Source: Actinomycetota bacterium (lineage in GTDB: Bacteria; Actinomycetota; Actinomycetes; Streptosporangiales; Streptosporangiaceae). Taken from it: DNA of 64,000 nucleotides. The position numbers and the translations under genes are program-made. Of the stretch, positions 1-8,274 are shown piece by piece. The stretch lies in assembly GCA_003168255.1 (NCBI GenBank), contig PMSU01000020.1:1-64000 (forward strand), given 5' to 3'. The first letter of the stretch is position 1, and every line of letters starts with the position of its first letter. The notes below the pieces were generated by a model. It saw only the letters and a program-made list of their open reading frames with translations. It was not told the DNA's origin and did no database searches.

Positions 1-183
1 GCGCACCGTCATCCGCGTCGACCCCAGCTCCGCGGCCACGCGCGCCACGCCCGACGCCGGCTCCGCGCACGCCAGCACGATCCGCGCCCGCTCCGCCAGC
101 CACGGCAACCCGCCCTGCAACCAGCGGACAAGCTCAGCGCGATCCTCAGCGGTCAGCACTAAAGGTGCAGCAGTCTGCGGCAT
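1..183 (-). CDS. IS630-family transposase, N-terminal part (runs off window)
   Basis: The reverse strand from the ATG at 183 stays open for 61 codons to the window edge; it is absent from the ORF track because no stop is reached. The visible protein has the pattern of an IS630-type transposase N-terminus: an LTAEDRAEL helix, a basic 'ERARIVLACA' helix and the start of a helix-turn-helix (VARVAAELGSTRMTVR). The DDE catalytic part would lie outside the window, so completeness cannot be judged. Family membership is inference from this short region; another HTH transposase is possible. Confidence 0.6.
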   Translation of the reverse strand, partial: MPQTAAPLVLTAEDRAELVRWLQGGLPWLAERARIVLACAEPASGVARVAAELGSTRMTVR

Positions 184-316
184 GCCAGAAGACTACAGAC
201 TTAACCCAACAATTTCAGGCGCGGCATACTAGTGCGGCATCAACCAACGTTTGCCCTGCTCCTGGCAGTTTGCCCTGGGCCCCCGCGTGGAGAGGCAGCA
301 CTGGCAGACTAGAAGC

Positions 317-1207
317 GTGTTCGAAGGCTTCAAGACGGATCAGATCGACGTGGGAGCGGCATCGATCCATGTGCGCCACGGCGGCGACGGCCCTCCCGTT
401 CTCCTGCTGCACGGACACCCTCGGACCTCGGCGACGTGGCATCGAGTCGCCCCGCAGCTCGTCCAGCGCGGCTTCACGGTGGTATGTCCTGACCTGCGAG
501 GTTACGGGCGCTCACGCGGACCGGCGCCGACCTCAGATCACACCGCGCATTCCAAGCGCGCAGCAGCAGGTGACCTGACGACGCTCATGCGTTCGCTCGG
601 CCACCGCCGATTCGCTCTCGCCGGACATGACCGAGGGAGCTATGTCGCGCTCCGGCTCGCGCTGGACCACCCCGGCGCGGTATCACGCCTCGCGCTGCTG
701 GACTGCATCCCGATCAGCGAGCACCTGTCCCGGATCACCTCCGAATTCGCCACTCGCTGGTGGCACTGGTTCTTCTACGCTCAGCCAGGGGTTCCCGAGC
801 GGGTCATCAACGCCGACCCCGACAGCTGGTACCGCGGCGACCCCGAAGCAATGGGGCAGGAGAACTACGACGAGTGGCGGAAGGCCACGCGGAACCCTGA
901 CGTGGTGCGTGCGATGATCGAGGACTACCGGGCCGGCCTCACCGTCGATCGACAGCACGAGGAAGCCGACCGTGCGGCCGGCAACTGTCTCCGGCCGCCG
1001 CTGCTGGTGCTGTGGTCCCAGCGCGACGACCTTGAGGATCTCTACGGCGACCCGCTCGCGATCTGGCGAGACTGGGCCAGCAACGTGCGCGGCCACGGCA
1101 TCGACTCTGGGCACCACATGGCCGAGGAAGCACCCGGCGCACTTGCTGCTTCGCTGGGCGACTTTTTCTCGATAGGGGATCGACTGACCGAGGCAGACGA
1201 TGACTGA
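317..1207 (+). CDS. Alpha/beta hydrolase, haloacetate (fluoroacetate) dehalogenase type
   Basis: A 296-residue alpha/beta hydrolase closely patterned on haloacetate dehalogenases, which hydrolyse the carbon-halogen bond of haloacetates to glycolate and halide. Visible motifs are the oxyanion HGHP near residue 32, DLRGYGRS near 59, the nucleophile elbow GHDRG with Asp about 105 in place of the usual Ser, the halide-pocket WWHWFF near 150, and a late SGHHMAEE giving the catalytic His near 266. The Asp nucleophile together with the His-Trp pair is what separates this group from epoxide hydrolases and esterases. The ORF opens at 251, but the GTG at 317 gives the family's usual start (V/M-FEGF). 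It stands alone downstream of the IS630 fragment. Defluorinating activity is not provable from sequence. Confidence 0.88.
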   Translation: MFEGFKTDQIDVGAASIHVRHGGDGPPVLLLHGHPRTSATWHRVAPQLVQRGFTVVCPDLRGYGRSRGPAPTSDHTAHSKRAAAGDLTTLMRSLGHRRFALAGHDRGSYVALRLALDHPGAVSRLALLDCIPISEHLSRITSEFATRWWHWFFYAQPGVPERVINADPDSWYRGDPEAMGQENYDEWRKATRNPDVVRAMIEDYRAGLTVDRQHEEADRAAGNCLRPPLLVLWSQRDDLEDLYGDPLAIWRDWASNVRGHGIDSGHHMAEEAPGALAASLGDFFSIGDRLTEADDD

Positions 1208-1592
1208 AGCGGCACTTGCGTGCGCCAAGCACACGAATATCGCTTGACTATGCCGCCGGCATCCTGGCTGGGCGCCACCCCCGCCGGCCCCCGCCACTCG
1301 ATGACCAAGGCCGAGCTGATCAAGGCGCTGCGCAATCACTGAGCGAACCGGGATGGTCACAGATAGGTTAGAGGCCGACCTGGCAAGCTCCGCCCGGCCG
1401 GCCGCCGCCACCCCGAGTAAACCATTGATGTAAATAGGAAAAAGTACGTGATATCTTAACGCCACAGCGTGGCCGGACGTGCTCAGCCGGGCCCACGTCG
1501 CTGCCTCATCGACCCGGCCCTGGCGGGCACCAGCCTCGTCCGAACGTCCTGATTGATGGACGTGGCCTTGGACAACAGAAAGCGGTCGTGAG
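1208..1592. other. Intergenic region with AT-rich promoter zone of the sugar ABC operon
   Basis: No convincing gene. A 30-codon reading frame at 1250-1342 ends in a basic helix (KAELIKALRNH) and could be a remnant of a larger gene. The stretch around 1418-1463 is much more AT-rich than its surroundings and is the likely promoter and operator area for the ABC importer starting at 1593. I see no clear LacI-type palindrome there and no regulator gene next to the operon. Confidence 0.4.
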
Positions 1593-2930
1593 ATGCAGAC
1601 AGGAACGGGGCCGAGAACTTCCCTGCGGCGCAGCCTCGCCGCCATCGGCGCGATCGGCCTTGCCGCCGCGGGACTCGCCGCCTGCGGTTCGCCAGGAGGG
1701 TCGAGCAGCGGCGCAGGCACCCTCAAGATCATCACCTGGGTAAACCCGCCGGCCGTGACGGCCATCAAGAAGATCGACGCCGAGTTCCAGCAGAAATACC
1801 CGAACATCAACGTCCAGCTACAGACGGCGGCGAACGTCACCGGTCCCTACGCCACCCTTCAGGAGACGACCGTCGACTCCGGCACGGCCGACATCATCAG
1901 CAACGTGGCGCCGATGCAGCCGCTGCCGCTGAAGCTGACGAAAGCCAACCTGACCGACTGGCAGTACTGGAGCACCAACAACGTGTTCCAGTCGCTGAGC
2001 GGCCAGCCCTGGCTCAAGGACGTGAGCCCGAGCGCTGTGGCGCAGGAGACCTACAAGGGACAGGTGGACGGGCTTGAGTCCGGCTCCTACCAGGAAGGCG
2101 TCTTCTACAACGAGGCGGACTTCGCCAAGTACCACCTGTCCGTCCCGACGACCTACAGCCAGTTCCTCACGGTGCTGAACACGCTCAAGGCACATCACGT
2201 CACGCCGATGTTCGACGGGCTTGGCGACGTCGGACCCATCTACCTCCAGTTCCTGTACTACACGCTGATGGGAGATCTCTGGTATCCGAGCGCACCGGGT
2301 CACAACCTGGCGCTGGATCTCGAGAACGGCACGGTGAAGTGGACCAGCCCGGCCTTCACCACGGCCATGCAGGAGGAGAAGACGCTGGCCGGCTACCTCG
2401 AGCCCAACTACACCGGTGTCCCGTGGGAGAGCATGCCCGGCCAGTTCGCCAACGGCTCGGCCGCCATGCTGCTGGACGGCTCCTGGGACCTGTCCTCGGT
2501 GCACACGGCCAACCCCAAGCTGAAGGTCGGGTTCTTCCCGCTGCCGGGCAGCCAGACGGCCAGCGCCAACCAGCCGTTCCTCGGCGGCAACCTGACGTTC
2601 TCGGTACTCAAGAACGCCCCCAACAAGGCGGCCGCGATGAAGTGGCTGGCATTCTTCGCCACCAGCAAGATCTACGACCAGTACGTGGACATCACCGGGA
2701 TCTCGCCGGCCGAGACATCGGGCAGCTACTCCAGCTTCGCCGCGACCGTCCTCGGCACGTGGTTCGGCAAGGGCGTCAACCAGAGCGTGCTGTACCCGTC
2801 ATTGCCCACCAGCGGCGCTTACTGGGACGAGGCAGCCAACTGGCCGACGCTCCAGCTCGACGTCATCCAGGGCAAGATGACCCCGCAGCAGGCGGAGGCC
2901 AAGTACCAGAGCGGATGGCAGACGGGGTGA
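1593..2930 (+). CDS. Sugar ABC transporter substrate-binding lipoprotein
   Basis: A 445-residue family 1 extracellular solute-binding protein. The N-terminus is a lipoprotein signal: basic RRS, a hydrophobic stretch, then the lipobox LAAC-G near residue 31, so the mature protein is anchored outside the membrane. The rest shows the usual fold: 'LKIITWVNPPAV' first strand, 'FANGSAAMLLDGSWDL' hinge region and a C-terminal 'PQQAEAKYQSGW' helix typical of MalE/UgpB-like proteins. It overlaps the first permease by a GTGA junction, so the two are translationally coupled. The ligand, probably an oligosaccharide, cannot be named from the sequence. Confidence 0.93.
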   Translation: MQTGTGPRTSLRRSLAAIGAIGLAAAGLAACGSPGGSSSGAGTLKIITWVNPPAVTAIKKIDAEFQQKYPNINVQLQTAANVTGPYATLQETTVDSGTADIISNVAPMQPLPLKLTKANLTDWQYWSTNNVFQSLSGQPWLKDVSPSAVAQETYKGQVDGLESGSYQEGVFYNEADFAKYHLSVPTTYSQFLTVLNTLKAHHVTPMFDGLGDVGPIYLQFLYYTLMGDLWYPSAPGHNLALDLENGTVKWTSPAFTTAMQEEKTLAGYLEPNYTGVPWESMPGQFANGSAAMLLDGSWDLSSVHTANPKLKVGFFPLPGSQTASANQPFLGGNLTFSVLKNAPNKAAAMKWLAFFATSKIYDQYVDITGISPAETSGSYSSFAATVLGTWFGKGVNQSVLYPSLPTSGAYWDEAANWPTLQLDVIQGKMTPQQAEAKYQSGWQTG

Positions 2931-3916
2931 CATCCCTGCGCCTCGCGTCTGGCCGCGGCGCCGCGACAGCCGCGGCCAGGCGCCGGCGCCGGTCTGGATG
3001 GGCCCGGCGGCCCGGCTCGGCACCGGGCCGCCTGCTGTCCGCGGGGTCGTCCTGGACGATGCGCCTCGGCTTGTTCATCGGGCTGGCGGTCTACTTCGTG
3101 TTCGGCATCCTGCCGGCCCTGGCCAACGTGGTCGTGTCGCTGACCAACTACTCGGGCCTGGCCGGCTCGACGACCTCGTTCTCCGGCCTGTCCAATTACC
3201 GGGCGCTGCTGACCACGGAGCGGCCGGGGTTCATGTCCGCGCTGTTCACCACCATCTTCTTCGTGCTCGGCGTGACCGCAGCGCAGAACGCCTTCGGCCT
3301 GCTGCTGGCCCACCGGCTGCAAGGTGGCCGCCGAGTCGACAGCGTGCTGCGGGTGCTGGTGTTCCTGCCGATCGTGCTCGGCGTCACCGTGGTCGGGCTG
3401 ATCTGGATCCTGATCTTCGACCCGTCCCAGGGGCCCGCCAGCTCGCTGCTGAGCGCGTTCGGCACCAGCTCGGCCTTCTTCGGCGCGTCGGGCATCGCGC
3501 TGCCGCTGGTCATCGGCGTGCAGATCTGGCAGAACCTCGGCTTCACCACGCTGGTGTTCATCGGCGGCCTGAAGTCGATCAGCCCGGAGATCTACGAGGC
3601 GGCCAGCATGGACGGGGTCGGCCGCTGGACGCGGCTGCGGCGCATCAGCCTGCCGCTGCTGGCGCCCGCCATGACGATCAACGTGCTGCTGGCCGTGATC
3701 GGCTCGTTCACCACCTACAACCTGATCTACATCCTCACCGACGGGCAGGCCTCGACCATGACCCTCGGCATGCTCTCCTTCAACAGCGCCTTCGGCAACT
3801 CGGCCGATCTTGGCTATGGCGCCGCGGTGAGCGTGGCCCTGTTCGCGGCGACCCTGATCGTGGCGATGCCGCTGGTGCGGTTCCTGCGGATGCGGGAGCG
3901 GAGGATCTTCTCATGA
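2927..3916 (+). CDS. Sugar ABC transporter permease (MalF type)
   Basis: The first inner-membrane subunit of the importer, 329 residues. The start is the GTG at 2927, overlapping the TGA of the binding protein; the ORF track start at 2339 is a shadow reading. After an Arg-rich cytoplasmic tail come about six membrane helices, the first at 'GLFIGLAVYFVFGILPAL'. The coupling loop carries the EAA motif (EIYEAASMDGVGRWTRLRRI) that docks on the ATPase. No ATPase gene is present in the cluster, so a shared MsmK-like ATPase elsewhere in the genome is expected, as is usual for actinomycete sugar importers. Confidence 0.92.
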   Translation: MTSLRLASGRGAATAAARRRRRSGWARRPGSAPGRLLSAGSSWTMRLGLFIGLAVYFVFGILPALANVVVSLTNYSGLAGSTTSFSGLSNYRALLTTERPGFMSALFTTIFFVLGVTAAQNAFGLLLAHRLQGGRRVDSVLRVLVFLPIVLGVTVVGLIWILIFDPSQGPASSLLSAFGTSSAFFGASGIALPLVIGVQIWQNLGFTTLVFIGGLKSISPEIYEAASMDGVGRWTRLRRISLPLLAPAMTINVLLAVIGSFTTYNLIYILTDGQASTMTLGMLSFNSAFGNSADLGYGAAVSVALFAATLIVAMPLVRFLRMRERRIFS

Positions 3917-3943
3917 CCGGCAGCCAGCAAAGGAACGGCCATC

Positions 3944-4789
3944 GTGCAGGCTGAGCTGCCAGGCCGACAGCAGGCCAGCCGCTACGCCACCTTGTCCAAG
4001 CTGGCCGGCGGCGCGCTGATCGTGCTGCTGTTCTTCGTCCCCGTGCTGTACATCATCATGGTGGCCTTGGAGCCGTCCGCGCACTTCCTGCGCGACCCGA
4101 TGGCGCCGCCGACCCGTCCGGCACCGTCCAACTTCTCGCAGGTCTGGGCCCAGGGCGATCTAGGCCCCGAGCTGGTCAACACGGTGATCTACTCGGTCTG
4201 CGCGGCCGCCCTGACCACTGCGGCGAGCCTGCTGATCGCCTTCCCGATCGCCCGCCGCCTGGTCGCCGCGTCCGGTGCCCTCTACGCCTCGATCGTGGTG
4301 GGCCTGTTCCTGCCGCTGTCGATCATCCCGCTGTTCATCGAGGCGCGGGACCTGCACCTCTACGACAACCGGATCGGCTACATCCTGCTGCACGTCGAGC
4401 CGGGGCTGCCGCTCGGCGTAGTCCTGCTCACCGGGTTCATCGCCGCCGTCCCGCGCGAGCTCGACGAGGCAGCCTGGAGCGACGGCTGCGGCTACCTGCG
4501 CTACCTGCTGCGCGTGATCGCCCCGCTGACCTGGTCCGGCCTGCTGATCACGTTCCTCTACTCGATGCTCGGGGTGTGGAACGACATCATCGGGCCCGTC
4601 GTGTTCCTGGTGAACCCCGCGCTGTTCCCGATCAGCCGCGGGCTGTTCTCCTTCTTCGGCTCCAACGAGAGCGACTGGACGCTGCTGGCGGCCGGCATCG
4701 TCATCGCCAGCCTGCCGATCCTGGCCCTGTTCATCGCCACCCAGCGCTACTTCATCCGGTCCGCGATGGGCGGCGCCATCAAGATGTGA
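3944..4789 (+). CDS. Sugar ABC transporter permease (MalG type)
   Basis: The second permease, 281 residues, about six membrane helices, with the EAA loop 'ELDEAAWSDGCGYLRYL' near residue 165 and the C-terminal 'RYFIRSAMGGAIKM' typical of MalG/CarbG-like subunits. The start is the GTG at 3944 behind AAAGGA. An ATGA junction with the upstream permease at 3913 would look like the natural start but leads only to a 13-codon frame, so this gene is read from the later GTG. It ends 6 bases before the convergent flavoenzyme stop, leaving no room for a separate terminator. Confidence 0.92.
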   Translation: MQAELPGRQQASRYATLSKLAGGALIVLLFFVPVLYIIMVALEPSAHFLRDPMAPPTRPAPSNFSQVWAQGDLGPELVNTVIYSVCAAALTTAASLLIAFPIARRLVAASGALYASIVVGLFLPLSIIPLFIEARDLHLYDNRIGYILLHVEPGLPLGVVLLTGFIAAVPRELDEAAWSDGCGYLRYLLRVIAPLTWSGLLITFLYSMLGVWNDIIGPVVFLVNPALFPISRGLFSFFGSNESDWTLLAAGIVIASLPILALFIATQRYFIRSAMGGAIKM

Positions 4790-4795
4790 CAGGCT

Positions 4796-6229
4796 TTATT
4801 TTCTTCCGAACGCACGCTTCAGCACCGCCCGCGCAGCGTGATACCCGCACATGCCATGCACCCCGGGACCCGGCGGCGTCGCCGCTGAGCACAGGTAGAT
4901 CGCCTTGTTCGGGGTGGCATAGGGAACCCGGCGCAGCACCGGCCTGGCCAGCGCCTGTAGGCCTGCGAAGCTGCCGCAGCCGATGTCACCGCCGACGTAG
5001 TTGGAATTGCCGGCCGCGATGTCGGCCGGCCCCGCCACGTGACGGGCGAGCACGAGATCGCCAAATCCCGGGGCGAACCGCTCCAGCTGGCGCTCGATGG
5101 CCGCGGTGGCGTCGCCGGGCCACCCGTTCGGCACGTGGCCGTAGACCCAGAGCACGTGCCTGCCTGCCGGGGCTCGCGAGGCGTCGGCTACCGACGGCTG
5201 GGACACGATCAGGAACGGCGGATCCGGCGCGGCGCCGCGCCTGGTGGCCCGCAGCGCGGCGGCGATGTCGCCGTACTCCGGGCCCAGGTGTACCGTGCCG
5301 GCCCGGCGGGCCTCGGCGGCGGTCCACGGCACCGGGCCGGCCAGCGCGTAGTCGATCTTGAAGACGCCGGGACCGTAGGCGTAGCCGCGGAGCTGCCTGA
5401 CATAGCGCGGCGGCAGCAGGTGCGCAGCTAGCTCGGTGAGCGTCGCCGGCGAGGTGTCGAAGAGGAAGACGTGTGCGTTCGGAAGATCCGACCAAGATCG
5501 AACTGGATAGTCGGTCACGATCTCGCCACCGAGCTCGGTCAGGTGCCCGGCTAGCGCATCCGAGATCGCCTGCGATCCGCCGGCCGACACCGGCCAGCCG
5601 ACCTCATGGCCGGCGATCGCGAGCAGCAGCGCGATGGCTGAGGTCGCGGGTGAGGTCAGCGGGACCATGCCGTGCGCGGCCAGCCCGGCCAGCATCGCCC
5701 GGCCCTGGCGGCCGCGAAAGAGCGTGCCGGCCAGGGCCGCGGCGGGCAGCCCCGACCGCAGGGCGAACCTGGCCAGCGGCAGCGGGCTGGCTGGCAGCCC
5801 GGCCAGCTGGGGACGCAGCAGGCCGTCAGCGAGCTGCTCCCAGTGACCGCGGAACGGCGCCATCAGCAGCCGGTAGGCTCGCGCGTCGCCGCCGAGACTG
5901 GCTGCGGTCTGGCGCACCGAGCGGTCCAGCACGGCGGCCGACCCGTCAGCGAACGGGTGCGCGAGCGGCAGCGGCGGATGCAGCCAGCGCAGGCCGTGCC
6001 GCTGTAGCGGCAGCCGGGTCAGCACCGGGGAGCCGATGCCGAGCGGGTGCACCGCGGAGCACGGGTCGTGCCGGAAGCCGGGCAGCGTCAGTTCGCTGGT
6101 GCGCGCGCCGCCGCCGACAGTCGGCGCCGCCTCGTAGACGCGTACCGCGAGGCCGTTGCTGGCCAGCGTGATGGCCGCGGTGAGCCCGTTCGGCCCCGCT
6201 CCGATGATGATCGCGTCCAGGCTCGGCAT
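4796..6229 (-). CDS. FAD-dependent oxidoreductase, PYROXD2 / phytoene-desaturase-like
   Basis: A 477-residue flavoprotein with the N-terminal dinucleotide-binding motif IIIGAGPNGLTAA (residues 7-19) followed by the adenine-ribose Glu in 'VYEAAPTVGGG'. The C-terminus ends in a second flavin-contact segment, 'GVHGMCGYHAARAVL', characteristic of the CrtI/CrtN and PYROXD2 group. These enzymes dehydrogenate or isomerise hydrophobic polyene-like or unknown substrates. There are no carotenoid genes around it, so a phytoene role is not supported. It is convergent with the sugar importer and divergent from the dehydrogenase remnant at 6324, probably from its own promoter. Confidence 0.85.
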   Translation of the reverse strand: MPSLDAIIIGAGPNGLTAAITLASNGLAVRVYEAAPTVGGGARTSELTLPGFRHDPCSAVHPLGIGSPVLTRLPLQRHGLRWLHPPLPLAHPFADGSAAVLDRSVRQTAASLGGDARAYRLLMAPFRGHWEQLADGLLRPQLAGLPASPLPLARFALRSGLPAAALAGTLFRGRQGRAMLAGLAAHGMVPLTSPATSAIALLLAIAGHEVGWPVSAGGSQAISDALAGHLTELGGEIVTDYPVRSWSDLPNAHVFLFDTSPATLTELAAHLLPPRYVRQLRGYAYGPGVFKIDYALAGPVPWTAAEARRAGTVHLGPEYGDIAAALRATRRGAAPDPPFLIVSQPSVADASRAPAGRHVLWVYGHVPNGWPGDATAAIERQLERFAPGFGDLVLARHVAGPADIAAGNSNYVGGDIGCGSFAGLQALARPVLRRVPYATPNKAIYLCSAATPPGPGVHGMCGYHAARAVLKRAFGRK

Positions 6230-6323
6230 GGCCTCATCAGGTTAGACGGAGGGGGCCGAGTGCATGCATCTAGCCGGCCAGGAGGGGCAGTATGCGTACT
6301 GGCCGTCAACGAAGGGAGCGGGC

Positions 6324-7125
6324 ATGACTGGAGATGGCGCCCCAGGGCCGGCAGTGGCACTGCTGGGGACAGGGATCATGGGCGCCGGGATGGGCCGCAG
6401 CATGCTGCGGGCAGGGCTTGCGCTTCGCGTCTGGAACAGGACGCAGGCCACGGCGGAAGCACTTGAGCGCGACGGCGCCGTCGTTGCCTCGACACCTGCC
6501 GACGCCGTACGCGGCGCCGATGTCATCGTGACCATGCTTCCCGATGGCGACGTGGTGAAAGACGTCATGATCGCCGCTGGCCCGGGATTGCGACCTGGTG
6601 TTCGTGGACTCACCGGTGCTCGGCACCCGCCAGCCCGCCGAGCACGGAGCCCTCACCGTTCTCGCGGCCGGCCCGGACAGCGCCAGGGAACGCGTCCAGC
6701 CGGTGTTCGACGCGATCGGCCGCAAGACAATATGGCTCGGTACGGCCGGGACGGCGTCGCGGCTCAAGCTGGTGCTGAACAGCTGGGTGCTGGCGGTTAC
6801 GACAGGAGTGGCGGAGACGCTGGCCCTCGCGCGGGGACTGGACGTCGATCCTGCGGAGTTCCTGCAGGCCATCTCTGGCGGGCCACTCGATTGCGACTAT
6901 CTCCAGACGAAGGCGGCGGCCATCCTGGCGGACGACCTTAGCCCCAGCTTCACCGTAGAACTCGCGGGTAAGGACGCGGAACTCATCGTGGCGGCCGGCC
7001 GGGCAGCCGGGATCCGGCTGGACATGGCGGAGGCGATTGTCCGCCGCTTCCGCCGGGCGGCCGAGCTCGGTCACGCCGGAAAGGACATGGCGGCCACCTA
7101 CTATGCGAGCTTCGACGACTCCTGA
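6324..7125 (+). pseudogene. NAD(P)-dependent 3-hydroxyisobutyrate-dehydrogenase-like gene, broken
   Basis: Two reading frames together make one beta-hydroxyacid dehydrogenase. The first (from ATG 6324 after GAAGGGAG) gives the Rossmann part: ALLGTGIMGAGMGRSML, NRT and TMLPDGDVVKDVM. The second, in another frame from about 6595, gives 'FVDSPVLGTRQPAEHGALTV', the catalytic-Lys region 'SRLKLVLNSW' and the C-terminal helical domain to 7125. Between them the segment that normally carries the substrate-binding motif (DxSTVxP) is missing: roughly 30 codons are lost and the frame changes. The result is almost certainly inactive. An assembly gap error would look the same. Confidence 0.75.
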
Positions 7126-7146
7126 CGAGCCAGCCATCCGGTTAAA

Positions 7147-8241
7147 TCACGCCTCTTCCCGGACCACGTCGATAGGAGCCTTGTCGCGCCGCAGGCCCTG
7201 GAACCTCGGGTGCCGGAGCTGGCCGGCGGCGGTCCATTCGGTGAATCCGATCTGCCCGACGAGGCGCGGCTCGACCCAGTGCACTTGCGACCGCGGCAGG
7301 CTGCCGCGCTCGAACGGCGGATGCTCGCGCTGGATGCCTGCCATTTCGTCGTGCAGGCTCCGCAGGGTCTCATCGTCGAAACCGGTGCCTACCTTGCCCG
7401 CGTAGGTCAGTCGTCCTTCCTCGTCGTAATAGCCGAGCAGGAGCGCGCCGAAGCCCGAGCGAGACCCCTGCGGGTCGGTGTATCCGCCGATGACAAGCTC
7501 CTGCGCGTTCTCGCACTTGAACTTCAGCCAGTCCGGGCTTCGCCCCGGCCGGTAAGGCGCGTCCGCGCGTTTGGCGACCAGCCCCTCCCAGCCGTCCCGG
7601 CAGGCCTCGTTGAAGTACGCTTCGCCATCGGTGTCGCGATGCACCGTGAACCGCAGCGGGTCGTGGAAGGAAAGCAGCGTGCGCAGCAGTTGCTTGCGCT
7701 CAAGCAGCGGGCTCGTCCTGACGTCCTCGCCGTCAACGTAGAGAAGATCGAAGAGGTAGAAGTAGACCGGAACCTGTACTCGCAGGTCCTGCGATGGCTG
7801 CCTGACGTGAATTCGCTGCTGAAGCCGGGCGAAGCTGGTCTTGCTGCCCTCGAAGCTGACTACCTCGCCGTCCACGATGAAATCGTCGGCACGCTGCGCG
7901 GCGAGAGCCTCCACCAGTTCGGGGTAGGCGTCGTTTGCCTGCTTCTTGTTGCGCGTCAGCAGCCGTACCTGCCCGCCGTCACGGTAGGCGAGGCAGCGCT
8001 CACCGTCGTACTTGTGCTCGAAAATCCATTCAGGATCAGAGAACCTGTCGCGTGTCAGCGTGGCTAGCTGCGGTTCCAGCCATGCTGGCGGCCGGCGGCG
8101 TTCGCCCCCCGATGCTCGCTGCCTGGGGGCCGAGGCTGCGCCGGTCACTTCGGCCGCCCGGCGTTGGCCGCCATCTGCGCTAAGGTCTTCCCCGACTTCA
8201 CCGATCTGCGCCACCCCCCAGGTCTGGCTATCGGCACGCAT
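7147..8241 (-). CDS. ATP-dependent DNA ligase, LigD ligase-domain type
   Basis: A 364-residue ligase with the nucleotidyltransferase motifs in order: motif I EHKYDGER with the adenylated Lys near residue 78, motif III 'YLFDLLYVDG', motif IV 'EGLVAKR' and motif V 'WLKFKC', followed by an OB-fold ending 'QLRHPRFQGLRRDKAP'. This matches the stand-alone ligase part of bacterial LigD, which seals breaks in non-homologous end joining or base repair. No Ku, polymerase or nuclease domain gene lies in the window, so its pathway partner must be elsewhere. The N-terminal ~50 residues are poorly conserved looking and the true start may be a later codon. Confidence 0.9.
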   Translation of the reverse strand: MRADSQTWGVAQIGEVGEDLSADGGQRRAAEVTGAASAPRQRASGGERRRPPAWLEPQLATLTRDRFSDPEWIFEHKYDGERCLAYRDGGQVRLLTRNKKQANDAYPELVEALAAQRADDFIVDGEVVSFEGSKTSFARLQQRIHVRQPSQDLRVQVPVYFYLFDLLYVDGEDVRTSPLLERKQLLRTLLSFHDPLRFTVHRDTDGEAYFNEACRDGWEGLVAKRADAPYRPGRSPDWLKFKCENAQELVIGGYTDPQGSRSGFGALLLGYYDEEGRLTYAGKVGTGFDDETLRSLHDEMAGIQREHPPFERGSLPRSQVHWVEPRLVGQIGFTEWTAAGQLRHPRFQGLRRDKAPIDVVREEA

Positions 8242-8274
8242 AGGCCGAAACTAGCTCGCGGCCGCGGCGGGCAG

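Noticed and set aside
683-1840. 385-residue minus-strand ORF
   Set aside because: Antisense shadow of the hydrolase and the binding protein; no family pattern, no ribosome-binding site.
4160-4393. Small minus-strand ORF inside MalG-type gene
   Set aside because: Antisense shadow with Gln/Asp/Arg-rich composition.
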